Below are positions 47,125 to 50,678 of a stretch of 50,678 bases of DNA, piece by piece. The translations under genes were made by a program, and so were the position numbers. Numbering within the stretch: position 1 is the first letter of the stretch; the number at the start of each line of letters is the position of its first letter. This DNA is from Nocardia wallacei (GTDB lineage Bacteria > Actinomycetota > Actinomycetes > Mycobacteriales > Mycobacteriaceae): NCBI RefSeq assembly GCF_029869545.1, contig NZ_JARWQD010000344.1, positions 1 to 50,678 of the forward strand, read 5' to 3'. Below the pieces are notes generated by a model. It searched no databases. It worked only from the letters and a program-made list of their open reading frames with translations, and was not told the DNA's origin.

Positions 47125-47520
47125 ATGACCACAGCTACCGCATCCCTCGCCCGCATCGACCTGCGCACCGTGCTGCGCATCGACGGCTGGAGCACCGGCC
47201 TGTTCGGTGTCGTCATGCTCGCCGCGGCGCCGGTGCTGCGCGATCCGCTGGGCCTGCCCACCGCCTGGTCCGTCCCGTTCGGGGTGGCGATGCTCGGTGG
47301 CGCGGCGGCGTTGCTGCTGATCGCGGGGTACGCGGAGATCCCGCGGCGGCTCGCGGCGACGGTGGCGATCGCGAATGCGGCGTCGGCCGTGGCCATGGTG
47401 GTGCTCGCCTTCGTCGATGTGATCCCGCTGACCGGGTGGGGCGTCGCGTTCCTGCTCGTCGGTGCGGCGGTCGTCACTGCCTTCGCGGAGCTGGAGTTCT
47501 TCGGGCTGCGGCGGTCCTGA
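47125..47520 (+). CDS. Small membrane protein, four helices
   Basis: A 131-residue integral membrane protein with four hydrophobic helices (about 20-38, 48-67, 75-95, 102-122) and short loops. It has no recognised motif other than LRIDGWSTGLFGVVMLAAAPVLRDPLGLP, which is familiar from uncharacterised actinobacterial proteins. GAAGGAGAG lies just before the ATG. It is probably the target of the divergent MmyB-type regulator. Ends one base from the convergent amidohydrolase gene. Confidence 0.8.
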   Translation: MTTATASLARIDLRTVLRIDGWSTGLFGVVMLAAAPVLRDPLGLPTAWSVPFGVAMLGGAAALLLIAGYAEIPRRLAATVAIANAASAVAMVVLAFVDVIPLTGWGVAFLLVGAAVVTAFAELEFFGLRRS

Positions 47521-47521
47521 G

Positions 47522-48607
47522 TCAGGCCAGCAACTCGGCGTCGATCCCGTATACCCGCTGGGCATTGTCGCGGAAGACCTGCTGGAGTTCCGCGGCACCG
47601 CCGCCGCGGTCGCCGAGCACGTCGACGATCGCCCGCGCGGAGTTGGAGATGCTCGTAATCGGCTTGTCCACAGGGAAATTCGAGCCCCAGATCAACCGCT
47701 GTGCCCCGAACACGTCGAAGGCGTGCCGCAGCAGCGGGCCGGTGCGGTCGAGCAGCGTCGGCACCGGAGTCGGGTTGCCGCGCAACGGAACCGGATGCCC
47801 GAGGATCGGCATGGCCAGCCCGGTGAGTTTCGCGACGACATTGGGATGCGTTGCGAGCGTGGCGATATCGTCGCGCCACTGGATGAACAGTTCGCGGCGC
47901 CGGCCCGGCTGGGTGCCGGTGTGCTTGCCGACCGGGCCGAAGATCCCGGCGGGCGTGCCGAGATGATTCAGCACGATGGTGACCTCCGGATACCGCTGCG
48001 CCAGCGCGGTGACCTGCGGCAACTGCTGCGAATACACCCACGCCTCGAACGACAGCCCGCGCTCGGCGAGCACCGCGAAGCCGTCCAGGAACGCCTTGGT
48101 GGTCAGTGCGTCGGGGGTGGGGCAGAACGAGCGCACGCTCGGGTCCGGGTGGTGCGCCACCATGGTCCGAATGCCCCGGAACAGCGGCGACGCCGATTGG
48201 TGCGCGTCGACGAGTTCGGCGAACCCGGGTGCCGCGGGATCACCGCTGCCGACGATCGCCCCCAGCGCGGGCGTATCGACACCGAACGGCAGGCTCGCCA
48301 CCCACCGCGTCTCGTCGGCCTTGGCCTTCGGCGCCCGGCCCGCCCATTCGACCTCCACGTGCACCAGCGCCTCGACCGGAACCTCGCCGAGGTCGGATCG
48401 GTAATCGGCGGGCAGGTACGGCCGCACGTAGATATCGGGGTCGGCGACGAATTCCCGATCGCGCTGCGGCGCCAGCCGTGCCGCCAGGTCGATCGGCACC
48501 GGGAGGTAACGGAACAGCTTGGCGAGCAGGCTGAAATCCCGCGGCGTCGTCAGCGGATCCCACTGATGGACGTGCGCATCCACGACGCTGATCCCCGCGA
48601 GGTCCAT
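47522..48607 (-). CDS. Amidohydrolase-2 family metal-dependent hydrolase
   Basis: A 361-residue TIM-barrel hydrolase or decarboxylase of the amidohydrolase_2 family. The metal-binding H-x-H is seen at VVDAHVHQWDP (about 10-18), a middle histidine in VLNHLGTPAG, and the C-terminal Asp-bearing segment GAQRLIWGSNFPVDKP, which normally reads GSD/NFP. The group includes lactonases and ACMSD-like decarboxylases; substrate not known. Follows icmF after 81 bases with a hairpin between, so it may be separately transcribed. Confidence 0.87.
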   Translation of the reverse strand: MDLAGISVVDAHVHQWDPLTTPRDFSLLAKLFRYLPVPIDLAARLAPQRDREFVADPDIYVRPYLPADYRSDLGEVPVEALVHVEVEWAGRAPKAKADETRWVASLPFGVDTPALGAIVGSGDPAAPGFAELVDAHQSASPLFRGIRTMVAHHPDPSVRSFCPTPDALTTKAFLDGFAVLAERGLSFEAWVYSQQLPQVTALAQRYPEVTIVLNHLGTPAGIFGPVGKHTGTQPGRRRELFIQWRDDIATLATHPNVVAKLTGLAMPILGHPVPLRGNPTPVPTLLDRTGPLLRHAFDVFGAQRLIWGSNFPVDKPITSISNSARAIVDVLGDRGGGAAELQQVFRDNAQRVYGIDAELLA

Positions 48608-48665
48608 GACCGTCCCTTTCGCCTCGGCTAACCGTGCGACCAGGCGATTGTCACACGGGCCGCAC

Positions 48666-48685
48666 CCGGATCGCGGGAGATCCGG
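48666..48685. terminator. Hairpin after icmF
   Basis: CCGGATC-GCGGGA-GATCCGG, a perfect seven-base stem immediately after the icmF stop. No T-run, so only a candidate terminator. Confidence 0.45.
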
Positions 48686-48688
48686 ATT

Positions 48689-50678
<1,990 letters not shown>

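Overview
The window looks like a chromosomal segment of a mycolic-acid actinomycete, most likely Nocardia or a close relative. It is GC-rich, genes are packed tightly with many ATGA/TGATG overlaps, many start codons sit 6-8 nt behind a TANNNT box (leaderless transcripts), and gene content and order match the order. PH-domain protein, GtrA protein, purK, purE and fadE25 follow the Mycobacterium tuberculosis order Rv3278c-Rv3274c, and desA1, bkdABC, pntAA/AB/B, helZ, sseB and icmF homologues are present. The genus is inferred, not proven.

Layout. 1-342: 5' end of a desA1-type acyl-ACP desaturase. 499-7576: PH-domain protein, an OmpR-type two-component system, GtrA protein, purK-purE, a TetR regulator and fadE25. 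7503-14852: a compact 7.3-kb integrative element inserted in the 3' end of fadE25, bounded by a 58-bp direct repeat. It carries integrase, AlpA/Xis-like protein, a rolling-circle (HUH) replication initiator, a HTH protein and a Cys-rich protein in one minus-strand operon; a divergent KorSA-like GntR repressor with a GNAT protein; a 39-residue membrane protein; and structured DNA that may hold replication origins. It supplies a new C-terminus for fadE25 and leaves the original tail stranded at the other end. No traB/FtsK-type transfer gene is present.

14967-35964: small housekeeping and metabolic genes: GNAT, FAD-linked oxidase, GroES-like protein, a HIT / mycothiol-dependent enzyme / peptidase-E-like operon, proton-translocating transhydrogenase pntAA-pntAB-pntB, a second mycothiol-type enzyme, a GerW-like protein, an SDR with its TetR regulator, an MFS exporter divergent from an AraC regulator, a thioesterase, the branched-chain 2-oxoacid dehydrogenase operon bkdABC with a divergent Lrp/AsnC regulator, a BenE-type permease, sseB, an HNH lipoprotein and an orphan gene. 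36219-48607: helZ with its SWIM partner, a membrane protein / TetR / metal-receptor locus, a four-gene oxidative operon (SDR, di-iron protein, truncated monooxygenase, Baeyer-Villiger-type monooxygenase) divergent from a TetR, an MmyB-type regulator divergent from a small membrane protein, and an amidohydrolase. 48689-50678: C-terminal part of IcmF, ending in long G tracts that look like an assembly artefact.

The standout is the integrative element: a protein-coding attachment site with codon-perfect restoration of the host gene, plus repeated operators (three on each side, one more inside the repressor gene) laid over the -35/-10 elements of the replication-excision operon and the repressor promoter. 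Other regulatory structures (a duplicated operator triad at bkd/lrp, shared TTGACCTNNAGGTCAA sites at a TetR/SDR pair, a 21-bp perfect palindrome at the MFS promoter) are visible directly in the sequence.
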